DNA of 64,000 nucleotides from Luzula sylvatica (lineage: Eukaryota > Streptophyta > Magnoliopsida > Poales > Juncaceae). Made by a program: the position numbers and the translations under genes. The stretch covers positions 59,885,793-59,949,792 of the forward strand of contig OX326958.1 in the NCBI GenBank assembly GCA_946800325.1, read 5' to 3'. The stretch's first letter is position 1. Each line of letters begins with the position of its first letter. The notes beneath the pieces were generated by a model. It had not been told where the DNA came from and did no database searches. It saw only the letters and a program-made list of their open reading frames with translations. Shown here one piece after another: positions 36,488 to 50,200 of the stretch.

Positions 36488-38970
36488 AGAAAGTTTGTTT
36501 TTCGATTTCAAAACAAGATTTTAACGCTTTGAGGAGTTCAAATAACGTGTTTTTAGATCATTTGTATCGTATCTTTTAGTACATAACTTTTCACCAAATT
36601 TTACAAACACTAAGAAAGTTTGTTTTTCGATTCAAAACAAGATTTTAAAGCATTGAGGTGTTCAAATAATACGTTTTTAGATCATTTGTATCATATCTTT
36701 TAGTACATAACTTTTCACCAAATTACACAAACACTAAGAAAGTTTGTTTTTCGATTCAAAACAAGATTTTAACGCTTTGAGGAGTTCAGATAACAAGTTT
36801 TTAGATCAGGTGTATCGTATGTTTTACTACATAACTTTTTACCAAATTTCAGAAACGCTAAGAAAGTTTGTTTTTCGATTCAAAACAAGATTTTAACGCT
36901 TTGAGGAGTTCAAATAACATGTTTTTAGATCAGGTGTATCATATCTTTTAATACATAACTTTTTACCAAATTTCAGAAACACTAAGAAAGTTTGTTTTTC
37001 GATTCAAAACAAGATTTTAACGCTTTGAGGAGTTCAAATAATGTGTTTTTAGATCATTTGTATCGTATCTTTTACTACAAAACTTTTCACCAAATTTCAC
37101 AAACACTAAGAAAGATTGTTTTTCGATTCAAAACAAGATTTTTACTCTTTGAGGAGATCAAATAACGTGTTTTTAGATCACTTGTATCGTATCTTTTACT
37201 ACATAACTTTTCACCAAATTTCACAAACACTAAGAAAATTTGTTTTTAGATTTCAAAACAAGATTTTAACGCTTTGAGGAGTTCAAGTAACGTGTTTTTA
37301 GATCATTTGTATCGTATCTTTTAGTACATAACTTTTCACCAAATTTTACAAACACTAAGAAAGTTTGTTTTTCGATTCAAAACAAGATTTTAAAGCATTG
37401 AGGTGTTGAAATAACATGTTTTTAGATCATTTGTATCGTATCTTTTAGTACATAACATTTCACCAAATTACACAAACACTAAGAAAGTTTGTTTTTCAAT
37501 TGGAAATAAGATTTTAACGCTTTGAGGAGTTCAGATAACAAGTTTTTAGATCAGGTGTATCGTATCTTTTACTACATAACTTTTTACCAAATTTCAAAAA
37601 TGCTAAGAAAGTTTGTATTTCGATTCAAAACAAGATTTTAACGCTTTGAGGAGTTCAAATAACATGTTTTTAGATCAGGTGTATCGTATCTTTTACTACA
37701 TAACTTTTTACCAAATTTCAGAAACACTAAGAAAGTTTGTTTTTCGATTCAAAACAAGATTTTAACGCTTTGAGGAGTTCAAATAACGTGTTTTCAGATC
37801 ATTTGTATCGTATCTTTTACTAAATAACTTTTCACAAAATTTCACAAACACTAAGAAAGTTTGTTTTTCGATTCAAAACAAGATTTTAACGCTTTGAGGT
37901 GTTCAAATAACATGTTATTAGATCATTTGTATCGTATCTTTTAGTACATAACTTTTCACCAAATTTCACAACCACTAAGAAATTTTGTTTTTCGATTCAA
38001 AACAAGATTTTAACGCTTTGAGGAGTTCAAATAACGTGTTTCTAGATCATTTGTATCGTATCTTTTACTACATAACGTTTCACCAAATTTCACAACCACT
38101 AAGAAAGTTTGTTTTTCGATTCAAAACATGATTTTAACGCTTTGAGGAGTTCAAATAACGTGTTTTTAGATCATTTGTATCGTATCTTTTACTACATAAC
38201 TTTTCACCAAATTTCACAAACACTAAGAGACTTTGTTTTTCGATTCAAAACAAGATTTTAACGCTTTGAGGTGTTCAAATAACATGTTTTTAGATGAGGT
38301 GTATCGTATCTTTTACTACATAACTTTTTACCAAATTTCAGAAACGCTAAGAAAGTTTGTTTTTCGATTCAAAACAAGATTTTAACGCTTTGAGGAGTTC
38401 AAATAACATGTTTTTAGATCATTTGTATCATATCTTTTACTACATAACTTTTCAGCAAATTTCACAAACACTAAGAAAGTTTGTTTTTCAATTCAATACA
38501 AGATTTTAACGCTTTGAGGAGTTCAAATAATGTGTTTTTAGATCATTTGTATCGTATCTTTTACTACAAAACTTTTCACCAAATTTCACAAACACTAAGA
38601 AAGCTTGTTTTTCGATTCAAAACAAGATTTTTACTCTTTGAGGAGTTCAAATAACGTGTTTTTAGATCACTTGTATCGTATCTTTTACTACATAACTTTT
38701 CACCAAATTTCACAAACACTAAGAAAGTTTGTTTTTCGATTTCAAAACAAGATTTTAACGCTTTGAGGAGTTCAAATAACGTGTTTTTAGATCATGTGTA
38801 TCGTATCTTTTAGCACATAACTTTTCACCAAATATCACAAAAACTAAGAAAGTTTGTTTTTCGATTCAAAACAAGATTTTAAAGCTTTGAGGAGTTAAAA
38901 TAACATGTTTTTAGATCATTTGTATCGTATCTTTTAGTACATAACTTTTCACCAAATTTCACAAACACTA
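36488..38970 (+). repeat. Mosaic leading into the 8-kb HOR
   Basis: Begins with the same 34-mer to CGATTTC switch seen at 21,348, then B-like monomers (AATACG, CAGATAACAAG, TTTTAATACATAAC). It next jumps to AATGTG, AAGATTG with GAGATC, and AGAAAATTTG (37,239 onward). From about 37,365 the order is that of domain 1: GTGTTGAAAT, CAATTGGAAATAAG, TTTGTATTTCG, ACTAAATAAC, ATGTTATTAG, TCTAGA, AGAGAC, GATGAGG. About 37,365-38,970 recurs at 53,495-55,100 (offset 16,130), with shared rare TTTGTATTTCG (37,613 and 53,743) and GTTTTCAGATC. Confidence 0.8.
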
Positions 38971-40459
38971 AGAAAGTGTGTTTTTCGATTCAAAACAAGA
39001 TTTTAACGCTTTGAGGAGTTCAAATAACGTGTTTCTAGATCATTTGTATCGTATCTTTTACTACATAACTTTTCACCATATTTCACAAACACTAAGAAAG
39101 TTTTTTTTTCGATTCAAAACAAGATTTTAACGCTTTGACGAGTTCAAATAACGTGTTTTTAGATCATTTATATCGTATCTTTTACTACATAACTTTTCAC
39201 CAAATTTCACAAACACCAAGAAAGTTTGTTTTTCGATTCAAAACAAGATTTTAACGCTTTGAGGTGTTCAAATAACGTGTTTTTAGATCATTTGTGTCGT
39301 ATCTTTTAGTACATAACTTTTCACCAAATCTCCCAAACACTAATAAAGCTTGTTTTTCAATTCAAAACAAACATTTAACGCTTTGAGGAGTTCAAATAAC
39401 GAGTTTTTAGATCATTTGTATCGTATCTTTTAGTACATAAGTTTTCACCAAATTTCACAAACACTAAGAAAGTTTGTTTTTCGATTCAAAACAAGATTTT
39501 AAAGCATTGAGGTGTTCAAATAACATGTTTTTAGATCATTTGTATCTTATCTTTTAGTACATAACTTTTCACCAAATTACACAAACACTAAGAAAGTTTG
39601 TTTTTCGATTCAAAACAAGATTTTAACGCTTTGAGGAGTTCAAATAACGTGTTTTTAGATCATTTGTATCGTATCTTTTACTACAAAACTTTTCACCAAA
39701 TTTCACAAACACTAAGAAAGTTTGTTTTTCGATTTCAAAACAAGATTTTAACGATTTGAGGAGTTCAAATAACGTGTTTTTAGATCATTTGTATCGTATC
39801 TTTTAGTACATAACTTTTCACCAAATTTTACAAACACAAAGAAAGTTTGTTTTTCGATTCAAAACAAGATTTTAAAGCATTGAGGTGTTCAAATAACATG
39901 TTTTTAGATCATTTGTATCTTATCTTTTAGTACATAACTTTTCACCAAATTACACAAACACTAAGAAATTTTGTTTTTCGATTCAAAACAAGATTTTACC
40001 GCTTTGAGGAGTTCAAATAACGTGTTTCTAGATCATTTGTATCGTATCTTTTACTACAAAACTTTTCACCAAATTTCACAAACACTAAGAAAGCTTGTTT
40101 TTCGATTCAAAACAAGATTTTAACGCTTTGAGGAGTTCAAATAACTTGTTTCTAGATCATTTGTATCGTATCTTTTACTACATAACGTTTCACCAAATTT
40201 CACAAACACTAAGAAAGTTTGTTTTTCGATTCAAAGCATGATTTTAACGCTTTGAGGAGTTCAAATAACGTGTGTTTAGATCATTTGTATCGTATCTTTT
40301 ACTACATAACTTTTCACCAAATTTCACAAACACTAAGAGACTTTGTTTTTCGATTCAAAACAAGATTTTAACGCTTTGAGGTGTTCAAATAACATGTTTT
40401 TAGATGAGGTGTATCGTATCTTTTACTACATAACTTTTTACCAAATTTCAGAAACGCTA

Positions 40460-40581
40460 AGAAAGTTTGTTTTTCGATTCAAAACAAGATTTTAACGCTT
40501 TGAGGAGTTCAAATAACATGTTTTTAGATCATTTGTATCATATCTTTTACTACATAACTTTTCAGCAAATTTCACAAACAA
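40460..40581 (+). repeat. 122-bp monomer with a 2-bp deletion (copy 1)
   Basis: The CAGCAAATTTCAC monomer ends CACAAACAAAGAAAG, not CACAAACACTAAGAAAG, losing two bases. Identical short monomers occur at 48,526-48,647, 56,590-56,711 and 61,799-61,920. It is a heritable length marker of the 8-kb HOR, absent from the equivalent monomers near 7,200, 11,420, 15,640, 19,860, 35,000 and 44,430. Confidence 0.88.
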
Positions 40582-42194
40582 AGAAAGTTTGTTTTTCGAT
40601 TCAAAACAAGATTTTAACGCTTTGAGGAGTTCAAATAATGTGTTTTTACATCATTTGTATCGTATCTTTTACTACAAAACTTTTCACCAAATATCACAAA
40701 AACTAAGAAAGTTTGTTTTTCGATTCAAAACAAGATTTTAAAGCTTTGAGGAGTTAAAATAACATGTTTTTAGATCATTTGTATCGTATCTTTTAGTACA
40801 TAACTTTTCACCAAATTTCACAAACACTAAGAAAGTGTGTTTTTCGATTCAAAACAAGATTTTAACGCTTTGAGGAGTTCAAATAACGTGTTTCTAGATC
40901 ATTTGTATCGTATCTTTTACTACATAACTTTTCACCAAATTTCACAAACACTAAGAAATTTTTTTTTTCGATTCAAAACAAGATTTTAACGCTTTGACGA
41001 GTTCAAATAACGTGTTTTTAGATCATTTATATCGAATCTTTTACTACATAACTTTTCACCAAATTTCACAAACACCAAGAAAGTTTGTTTTTCGATTCAA
41101 AACAAGATTTTAACGCTTTGAGGTGTTCAAATAACGTGTTTTTAGATCATTTGTGTCGTATCTTTTAGTACATAACTTTTCACCAAATCTCCCAAACACT
41201 TATAAAGTTTGTTTTTCAATTCAAAACAAACATTTAACGCTTTGAGGAGTTCAAATAACGAGTTTTTAGATCATTTGTATCGTATCTTTTAGTACATAAG
41301 TTTTCACCAAATTTCACAAACACTAAGAAAGTTTGTTTTTCGATTCAAAACAAGATTTTAAAGCATTGAGGAGTTCAAATAACATGTTTTTGGATCAGGT
41401 GTATCGTATCTTTTACTACATAACTTTTCACCAAATTTCACAAACACTAAGAAAGTTTGTTTTTCGATTCAAAACAAGATTTTAACGCTTTGAGGAGTTC
41501 AAATAACGTGTTTTTAGATCATTTGTATCGTATCTTTTACTACAAAACTTTTCACCAAATTTCACAAACACTAAGAAAGCTTGTTTTTCGATTCAAAACA
41601 AGATTTTAACGCTTTGAGGAGTTCAAATAACGTGTTTTTAGATCATTTGTATCGTATATTTTACTACATAACTTTTCACCAAATTTCACAAACACTAAGA
41701 AAGTTTGTTTTTCGATTTCAAAACAAGATTTTAACGCTTTGAGGAGTTCAAATAACGTGTTTTTAGATCATTTGTATCGTATCTTTTAGTACATAACTTT
41801 TCACCAAATTTTACAAACACTAAGAAAGTTTGTTTTTCGATTCAAAACAAGATTTTAAAGCATTGAGGTGTTCAAATAATATGTTTTTAGATCATTTGTA
41901 TCATATCTTTTAGTACATAACTTTTCACCAAATTACACAAACACTAAGAAAGTTTGTTTTTCGATTCAAAACAAGATTTTAACGCTTTGAGGAGTTCAGA
42001 TAACAAGTTTTTAGATCAGGTGTATCGTATCTTTTACTACATAACTTTTTACCAAATTTCAGAAACGCTAAGAAAGTTTGTTTTTCGATTCAAAACAAGA
42101 TTTTAACGCTTTGAGGAGTTCAAATAACATGTTTTTAGATCAGGTGTATCGTATCTTTTACTACATAACTTTTTACCAAATTTCAGAAACACTA

Positions 42195-42690
42195 AGAAAG
42201 TTTGTTTTTCGATTCAAAACAAGATTTTAACGCTTTGAGGAGTTCAAATAACGTGTTTTTAGATCATTTGTATCGTATCTTTTACTAAATAACTTTTCAC
42301 CAAATTTTACAAACACTAAGAAAGTTTGTTTTTCGATTCAAAACAAGATTTTAAAGCATTGAGGTGTTCAAATAATATGTTTTTAGATCATTTGTATCAT
42401 ATCTTTTAGTACATAACTTTTCACCAAATTACACAAACACTAAGAAAGTTTGTTTTTCGATTCAAAACAAGATTTTAACGCTTTGAGGAGTTCAAATAAC
42501 GTGTTTTTAGATCATTTGTATCGTATCTTTTAGTACATAACTTTTCACCAAATTTTACAAACACTAAGAAAGTTTGTTTTTCGATTCAAAACAAGATTTT
42601 AAAGCATTGAGGTGTTCAAATAATATGTTTTTAGATCATTTGTATCATATCTTTTAGTACATAACTTTTCACCAAATTACACAAACACTA
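42195..42690 (+). repeat. 2-monomer duplication (248 bp x 2) inside a 744-bp duplication
   Basis: AACGTG and AATATG monomers alternate twice: 42,195, 42,319, 42,443 and 42,567, with AAAGCA at 42,353 and 42,601. The same arrangement recurs in the next two units (near 50,261-50,756 and 58,325-58,820). The ACTAAATAAC monomers at 42,287 and 43,031 are 744 bp apart, so this dimer pair lies within a 6-monomer duplication common to units 1-3. Confidence 0.82.
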
Positions 42691-43639
42691 AGAAAGTTTG
42701 TTTTTCGATTCAAAACAAGATTTTAACGCTTTGAGGAGTTCAGATAACATGTTTTTAGATCAGGTGTATCGTATCTTTTACTACATAAATTTTTACCAAA
42801 TTTCAGAAACGCTAAGAAAGTTTGTTTTTCGATTCAAAACAAGATTTTAACGCTTTGAGGAGTTCAAATAACATGTTTTTAGATCAGGTGTATCGTATCT
42901 TTTACTACATAACTTTTTACCAAATTTCAGAAACACTAAGAAAGTTTGTTTTTCGATTCAAAACAAGATTTTAACGCTTTGAGGAGTTCAAATAACGTGT
43001 TTTTAGATCATTTGTATCGTATCTTTTACTAAATAACTTTTCACAAAATTTCACAAACACTAAGAAAGTTTGTTTTTCGATTCAAAACAAGATTTTAACG
43101 CTTTGAGGTGTTCAAATAACATGTTATTAGATCATTTGTATCGTATCTTTTAGTACATAACTTTTCACCAAATTTCACAACCACTAAGAAATTTTGTTTT
43201 TCGATTCAAAACAAGATTTTAACGCTTTGAGGAGTTCAAATAACGTGTTTCTAGATCATTTGTATCGTATCTTTTACTACATAACGTTTCACCAAATTTC
43301 ACAACCACTAAGAAAGTTTGTTTTTCGATTCAAAACATGATTTTAACGCTTTGAGGAGTTCAAATAACGTGTTTTTAGATCATTTGTATCGTATCTTTTA
43401 CTACATAACTTTTCACCAAATTTCACAAACACTAAGAGACTTTGTTTTTCGATTCAAAACAAGATTTTAACGCTTTGAGGTGTTCAAATAACATGTTTTT
43501 AGATGAGGTGTATCGTATCTTTTACTACATAACTTTTTACCAAATTTCAGAAACGCTAAGAAAGTTTGTTTTTCGATTCAAAACAAGATTTTAACGCTTT
43601 GAGGAGTTCAAATAACATGTTTTTAGATCAGGTGTATCG

Positions 43640-46600
43640 TATCTTTTAATACATAACTTTTTACCAAATTTCAGAAACATTAAGAAAGTTTGTTTTTCGA
43701 TTCAAAACAAGATTTTAACGCTTTGAGGTGTTCAAATAACATGTTTTTAGATCATTTGTATCGTATCTTTTAGTACATAACTTTTCACCAAATTTCACAA
43801 CCACTAAGAAATTTTGTTTTTCGATTCAAAACAAGATTTTACCGCTTTGAGGAGTTCAAATAATGTGTTTCTAGATCATTTGTATCGTATCTTTTACTAC
43901 ATAACGTTTCACCAAATTTCACAAACACTAAGAAATTTTGTTTTTCGATTCAAAACAAGATTTTACCGCTTTGAGGAGTTCAAATAACGTGTTTCTAGAT
44001 CATTTGTATCATATCTTTTACTACAAAACTTTTCACCAAATTTCACAAACACTAAGAAAGCTTGTTTTTCGATTCAAAACAAGATTTTAACGCTTTGAGG
44101 AGTTCAAATAACTTGTTTCTAGATCATTTGTATCGTATCTTTTACTACATAACGTTTCACCAAATTTCACAAACACTAAGAAAGTTTGTTTTTCGATTCA
44201 AAACATGATTTTAACGCTTTGAGGAGTTCTAATAACGTGTGTTTAGATCATTTGTATCGTATCTTTTACTACATAACTTTTCACCAAATTTCACAAACAC
44301 TAAGAGACTTTGTTTTTCGATTCAAAACAAGATTTTAACGCTTTGAGGTGTTCAAATAACATGTTTTTAGATGAGGTGTATCGTATGTTTTACTACATAA
44401 CTTTTTACCAAATTTCAGAAACGCTAAGTAAGTTTGTTTTTCGATTCAAAACAAGATTTTAACGCTTTGAGGAGTTCAAATAACATGTTTTTAGATCATT
44501 TGTATCATATCTTTTACTACATAACTTTTCAGCAAATTTCACAAACACAAAGAAAGTTTGTTTTTCGATTCAAAACAAGATTTTAACGCTTTGAGGAGTT
44601 CAAATAATGTGGTTTTAGATCATTTGTATCGTATCTTTTACTACAAAACTTTTCACCAAATTTCACAAACACTAAGAAAGCTTGTTTTTCGATTCAAAAC
44701 AAGATTTTTACTCTTAGAGGAGTTCAAATACCGTGTTTTTAGATCACTTGTATCGTATCTTTTACTACATAACTTTTCACCAAATTTCACAAACACTAAG
44801 AAAGTTTGTTTTTCGATTTCAAAACAAGATTTTAACGCTTTGAGGAGTTCAAATAACGTGTTTTTAGATCATGTGTATCGTATCTTTTAGCACATAACTT
44901 TTCACCAAATATCACAAAAACTAAGAAAGTTTGTTTTTCGATTCAAAACAAGATTTTAAAGCTTTGAGGAGTTAAAATAACATGTTTTTAGATCATTTGT
45001 ATCGTATCTTTTAGTACATAACTTTTCACCAAATTTCACAAACACTAAGAAAGTGTGTTTTTCGATTCAAAACAAGATTTTAACGCTTTGAGGAGTTCAA
45101 ATAACGTGTTTCTAGATCATTTGTATCGTATCTTTTACTACATAACTTTTCACCAAATTTCACAAACACTAAGAAAGTTTTTTTTTTCGATTCAAAACAA
45201 GATTTTAACGCTTTGACGAGTTCAAATAACGTGTTTTTAGATCATTTATATCGTATCTTTTACTACATAACTTTTCACCAAATTTCACAAACACCAAGAA
45301 AGTTTGTTTTTCGATTCAAAACAAGATTTTAACGCTTTGAGGTGTTCAAATAACGTGTTTTTAGATCATTTGTGTCGTATCTTTTAGTACATAACTTTTC
45401 ACCAAATCTCCCAAACACTCGTAAAGTTTGTTTTTCAATTCAAAACAAACATTTAACGCTTTGAGGAGTTCAAATAACGAGTTTTTAGATCATTTGTAAC
45501 GTATCTTTTAGTACATAAGTTTTCACCAAATTTCACAAACACTAAGAAAGTTTGTTTTTCGATTCAAAACAAGATTTTAAAGCATTGAGGAGTTCAAATA
45601 ACATGTTTTTAGATCAGGTGTATCGTATCTTTTACTACATAACTTTTCACCAAATTTCACAAACACTAAGAAACTTTGTTTTTCGATTCAAAACAAGATT
45701 TTAACGCTTTGAGGAGTTCAAATAACGTGTTTTTAGATCATTTGTTTCGTATCTTTTACTACAAAACTTTTCACCAAATTTCACAAACACTAAGAAAGCT
45801 TGTTTTTCGATTCAAAACAAGATTTTAACGCTTTGAGGAGTTCAAATAACGTGTTTTTAGATCATTTGTATCGTATCTTTTACTACATAACTTTTCACCA
45901 AATTTCACAAACACTAAGAAAGTTTGTTTTTCGATTTCAAAACAAGATTTTAACGCTTTGAGGAGTTCAAATAACGTGTTTTTAGATCATTTGTATCGTA
46001 TCTTTTAGTACATAACTTTTCACCAAATTTTACAAACACTAAGAAAGTTTGTTTTTCGATTCAAAACAAGATTTTAAAGCATTGAGGTGTTCAAATAATA
46101 TGTTTTTAGATCATTTGTATCATATCTTTTAGTACATAACTTTTCACCAAATTACACAAACACTAAGAAAGTTTGTTTTTCGATTCAAAACAAGATTTTA
46201 ACGCTTTGAGGAGTTCAGATAACAAGTTTTTAGATCAGGTGTATCGTATGTTTTACTACATAACTTTTTACCAAATTTAAGAAACGCTAAGAAAGTTTGT
46301 TTTTCGATTCAAAACAAGATTTTAACGCTTTGAGGAGTTCAAATAACATGTTTTTAGATCAGGTGTATCATATCTTTTAATACATAACTTTTTACCAAAT
46401 TTCAGAAACACTAAGAAAGTTTGTTTTTCGATTCAAAACAAGATTTTAACGCTTTGAGGAGTTCAAATAATGTGTTTTTAGATCATTTGTATCGTATCTT
46501 TTACTACAAAACTTTTCACCAAATTTCACAAACACTAAGAAAGATTGTTTTTCGATTCAAAACAAGATTTTTACTCTTTGAGGAGATCAAATAACGTGTT

Positions 46601-46820
46601 TTTAGATCACTTGTATCGTATCTTTTACTACATAACTTTTCACCAAATTTCACAAACACTAAGAAAATTTGTTTTTCGATTTCAAAACAAGATTTTAACG
46701 CTTTGAGGAGTTCAAGTAACGTGTTTTTAGATCATTTGTATCGTATCTTTTAGTACATAACTTTTCACCAAATTTTACAAACACTAAGAAAGTTTGTTTT
46801 TCGATTCAAAACAAGATTTT
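43640..46820 (+). repeat. 3.2-kb cassette shared with 34.1-37.4 kb (offset 9,429)
   Basis: Apart from the one-monomer indel at 34.5 kb, this block repeats 34.1-37.39 kb. Shared rare variants: GTTCTAATAACG, TATGTTTTACTAC, CTAAGTAAG, CACAAAGAAAG before the ATACCG monomer, TTGTTTCGTATC, AAGATTG (37,111 and 46,540) and GAGATC. Units 2 and 3 of the 8-kb HOR do not have it at the same place. Its right end is at about 46,820, where AACGCTTTGAGG replaces AAAGCATTGAGG. A private change is TTTAAGAAACG near 46,277. Confidence 0.85.
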
Positions 46821-47286
46821 AACGCTTTGAGGAGTTCAAATAACGTGTTTCTAGATCATTTGTATCGTATCTTTTACTACATAACTTTTCACCAAATTTC
46901 ACAAACACTAAGAAAGTTTTTTTTTTCGATTCAAAACAAGATTTTAACGCTTTGACGAGTTCAAATAACGTGTTTTTAGATCATTTGTATCGTATCTTTT
47001 AGTACATAACTTTTCACCAAATTTCACAAACACTAAGAAAGTGTGTTTTTCGATTCAAAACAAGATTTTAACGCTTTGAGGAGTTCAAATAACGTGTTTC
47101 TAGATCATTTGTATCGTATCTTTTACTACATAACTTTTCACCAAATTTCACAAACACTAAGAAAGTTTTTTTTTTCGATTCAAAACAAGATTTTAACGCT
47201 TTGACGAGTTCAAATAACGTGTTTTTAGATCATTTATATCGTATCTTTTACTACATAACTTTTCACCAAATTTCACAAACACCAAG
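46791..47286 (+). repeat. 2-monomer duplication (249 bp) at the cassette edge
   Basis: A TCTAGA monomer followed by a T10/GACGAG monomer appears twice in a row. The CTAG tetramers at 46,851 and 47,100 are 249 bp apart. The second GACGAG monomer has ATTTATATCG as usual, while the first ends in ATTTGTATCG with TTAGTAC, so it is a hybrid with the monomer that normally precedes AGTGTG. It lies exactly at the right edge of the 3.2-kb cassette, as expected for a scar left by the exchange. Confidence 0.75.
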
Positions 47287-50200
47287 AAAGTTTGTTTTTC
47301 GATTCAAAACAAGATTTTAACGCTTTGAGGTGTTCAAATAACGTGTTTTTAGATCATTTGTGTCGTATCTTTTAGTACATAACTTTTCACCAAATCTCCC
47401 AAACACTAATAAAGCTTGTTTTTCAATTCAAAACAAACATTTAACGCTTTGAGGAGTTCAAATAACGAGTTTTTAGATCATTTGTATCGTATCTTTTAGT
47501 ACATAAGTTTTCACCAAATTTCACAAACACTAAGAAAGTTTGTTTTTCGATTCAAAACAAGATTTTAAAGCATTGAGGTGTTCAAATAACATGTTTTTAG
47601 ATCATTTGTATCTTATCTTTTAGTACATAACTTTTCACCAAATTACACAAACACTAAGAAAGTTTGTTTTTCGATTCAAAACAAGATTTTAACGCTTTGA
47701 GGAGTTCAAATAACGTGTTTTTAGATCATTTGTATCGTATCTTTTACTACAAAACTTTTCACCAAATTTCACAAACACTAAGAAAGTTTGTTTTTCGATT
47801 TCAAAACAAGATTTTAACGCTTTGAGGAGTTCAAATAACGTGTTTTTAGATCATTTGTATCGTATCTTTTAGTACATAACTTTTCACCAAATTTTACAAA
47901 CACAAAGAAAGTTTGTTTTTCGATTCAAAACAAGATTTTAAAGCATTGAGGTGTTCAAATAACATGTTTTTAGATCATTTGTATCTTATCTTTTAGTACA
48001 TAACTTTTCACCAAATTACACAAACACTAAGAAATTTTGTTTTTCGATTCAAAACAAGATTTTACCGCTTTGAGGAGTTCAAATAACGTGTTTCTAGATC
48101 ATTTGTATCGTATCTTTTACTACAAAACTTTTCACCAAATTTCACAAACACTAAGAAAGCTTGTTTTTCGATTCAAAACAAGATTTTAACGCTTTGAGGA
48201 GTTCAAATAACTTGTTTCTAGATCATTTGTATCGTATCTTTTACTACATAACGTTTCACCAAATTTCACAAACACTAAGAAAGTTTGTTTTTCGATTCAA
48301 AGCATGATTTTAACGCTTTGAGGAGTTCAAATAACGTGTGTTTAGATCATTTGTATCGTATCTTTTACTACATAACTTTTCACCAAATTTCACAAACACT
48401 AAGAGACTTTGTTTTTCGATTCAAAACAAGATTTTAACGCTTTGAGGTGTTCAAATAACATGTTTTTAGATGAGGTGTATCGTATCTTTTACTACATAAC
48501 TTTTTACCAAATTTCAGAAACGCTAAGAAAGTTTGTTTTTCGATTCAAAACAAGATTTTAACGCTTTGAGGAGTTCAAATAACATGTTTTTAGATCATTT
48601 GTATCATATCTTTTACTACATAACTTTTCAGCAAATTTCACAAACAAAGAAAGTTTGTTTTTCGATTCAAAACAAGATTTTAACGCTTTGAGGAGTTCAA
48701 ATAATGTGTTTTTAGATCATTTGTATCGTATCTTTTACTACAAAACTTTTCACCAAATATCACAAAAACTAAGAAAGTTTGTTTTTCGATTCAAAACAAG
48801 ATTTTAAAGCTTTGAGGAGTTAAAATAACATGTTTTTAGATCATTTGTATCGTATCTTTTAGTACATAACTTTTCACCAAATTTCACAAACACTAAGAAA
48901 GTGTGTTTTTCGATTCAAAACAAGATTTTAACGCTTTGAGGAGTTCAAATAACGTGTTTCTAGATCATTTGTATCGTATCTTTTACTACATAACTTTTCA
49001 CCAAATTTCACAAACACTAAGAAATTTTTTTTTTCGATTCAAAACAAGATTTTAACGCTTTGACGAGTTCAAATAACGTGTTTTTAGATCATTTATATCG
49101 AATCTTTTACTACATAACTTTTCACCAAATTTCACAAACACCAAGAAAGTTTGTTTTTCGATTCAAAACAAGATTTTAACGCTTTGAGGTGTTCAAATAA
49201 CGTGTTTTTAGATCATTTGTGTCGTATCTTTTAGTACATAACTTTTCACCAAATCTCCCAAACACTTATAAAGTTTGTTTTTCAATTCAAAACAAACATT
49301 TAACGCTTTGAGGAGTTCAAATAACGAGTTTTTAGATCATTTGTATCGTATCTTTTAGTACATAAGTTTTCACCAAATTTCACAAACACTAAGAAAGTTT
49401 GTTTTTCGATTCAAAACAAGATTTTAAAGCATTGAGGAGTTCAAATAACATGTTTTTGGATCAGGTGTATCGTATCTTTTACTACATAACTTTTCACCAA
49501 ATTTCACAAACACTAAGAAAGTTTGTTTTTCGATTCAAAACAAGATTTTAACGCTTTGAGGAGTTCAAATAACGTGTTTTTAGATCATTTGTATCGTATC
49601 TTTTACTACAAAACTTTTCACCAAATTTCACAAACACTAAGAAAGCTTGTTTTTCGATTCAAAACAAGATTTTAACGCTTTGAGGAGTTCAAATAACGTG
49701 TTTTTAGATCATTTGTATCGTATATTTTACTACATAACTTTTCACCAAATTTTACAAACACTAAGAAAGTTTGTTTTTCGATTTCAAAACAAGATTTTAA
49801 CGCTTTGAGGAGTTCAAATAACGTGTTTTTAGATCATTTGTATCGTATCTTTTAGTACATAACTTTTCACCAAATTTTACAAACACTAAGAAAGTTTGTT
49901 TTTCGATTCAAAACAAGATTTTAAAGCATTGAGGTGTTCAAATAATATGTTTTTAGATCATTTGTATCATATCTTTTAGTACATAACTTTTCACCAAATT
50001 ACACAAACACTAAGAAAGTTTGTTTTTCGATTCAAAACAAGATTTTAACGCTTTGAGGAGTTCAGATAACAAGTTTTTAGATCAGGTGTATCGTATCTTT
50101 TACTACATAACTTTTTACCAAATTTCAGAAACGCTAAGAAAGTTTGTTTTTCGATTCAAAACAAGATTTTAACGCTTTGAGGAGTTCAAATAACATGTTT

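Larger units (their letters stand above)
38971..47035 (+). repeat. 8-kb HOR, unit 1 (65 monomers), with a replaced middle cassette
   Basis: The unit starts at the AGTGTG monomer before TCTAGA and the T run. TTGTGTCG sites lie at 39,292, 41,151 and 45,370. From 38,971 to about 43,640 it matches unit 2 at +8,065/8,066. From about 43,640 to 46,820 it instead matches 34.1-37.4 kb. It contains one 122-bp monomer (40,460-40,581), a 248-bp dimer duplication (42,195-42,690) and a 6-monomer (744-bp) duplication of the ACTAAATAAC cassette. Private changes include AACGATTTGAGG near 39,750 and TTTTTACATC near 40,644. Confidence 0.83.
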
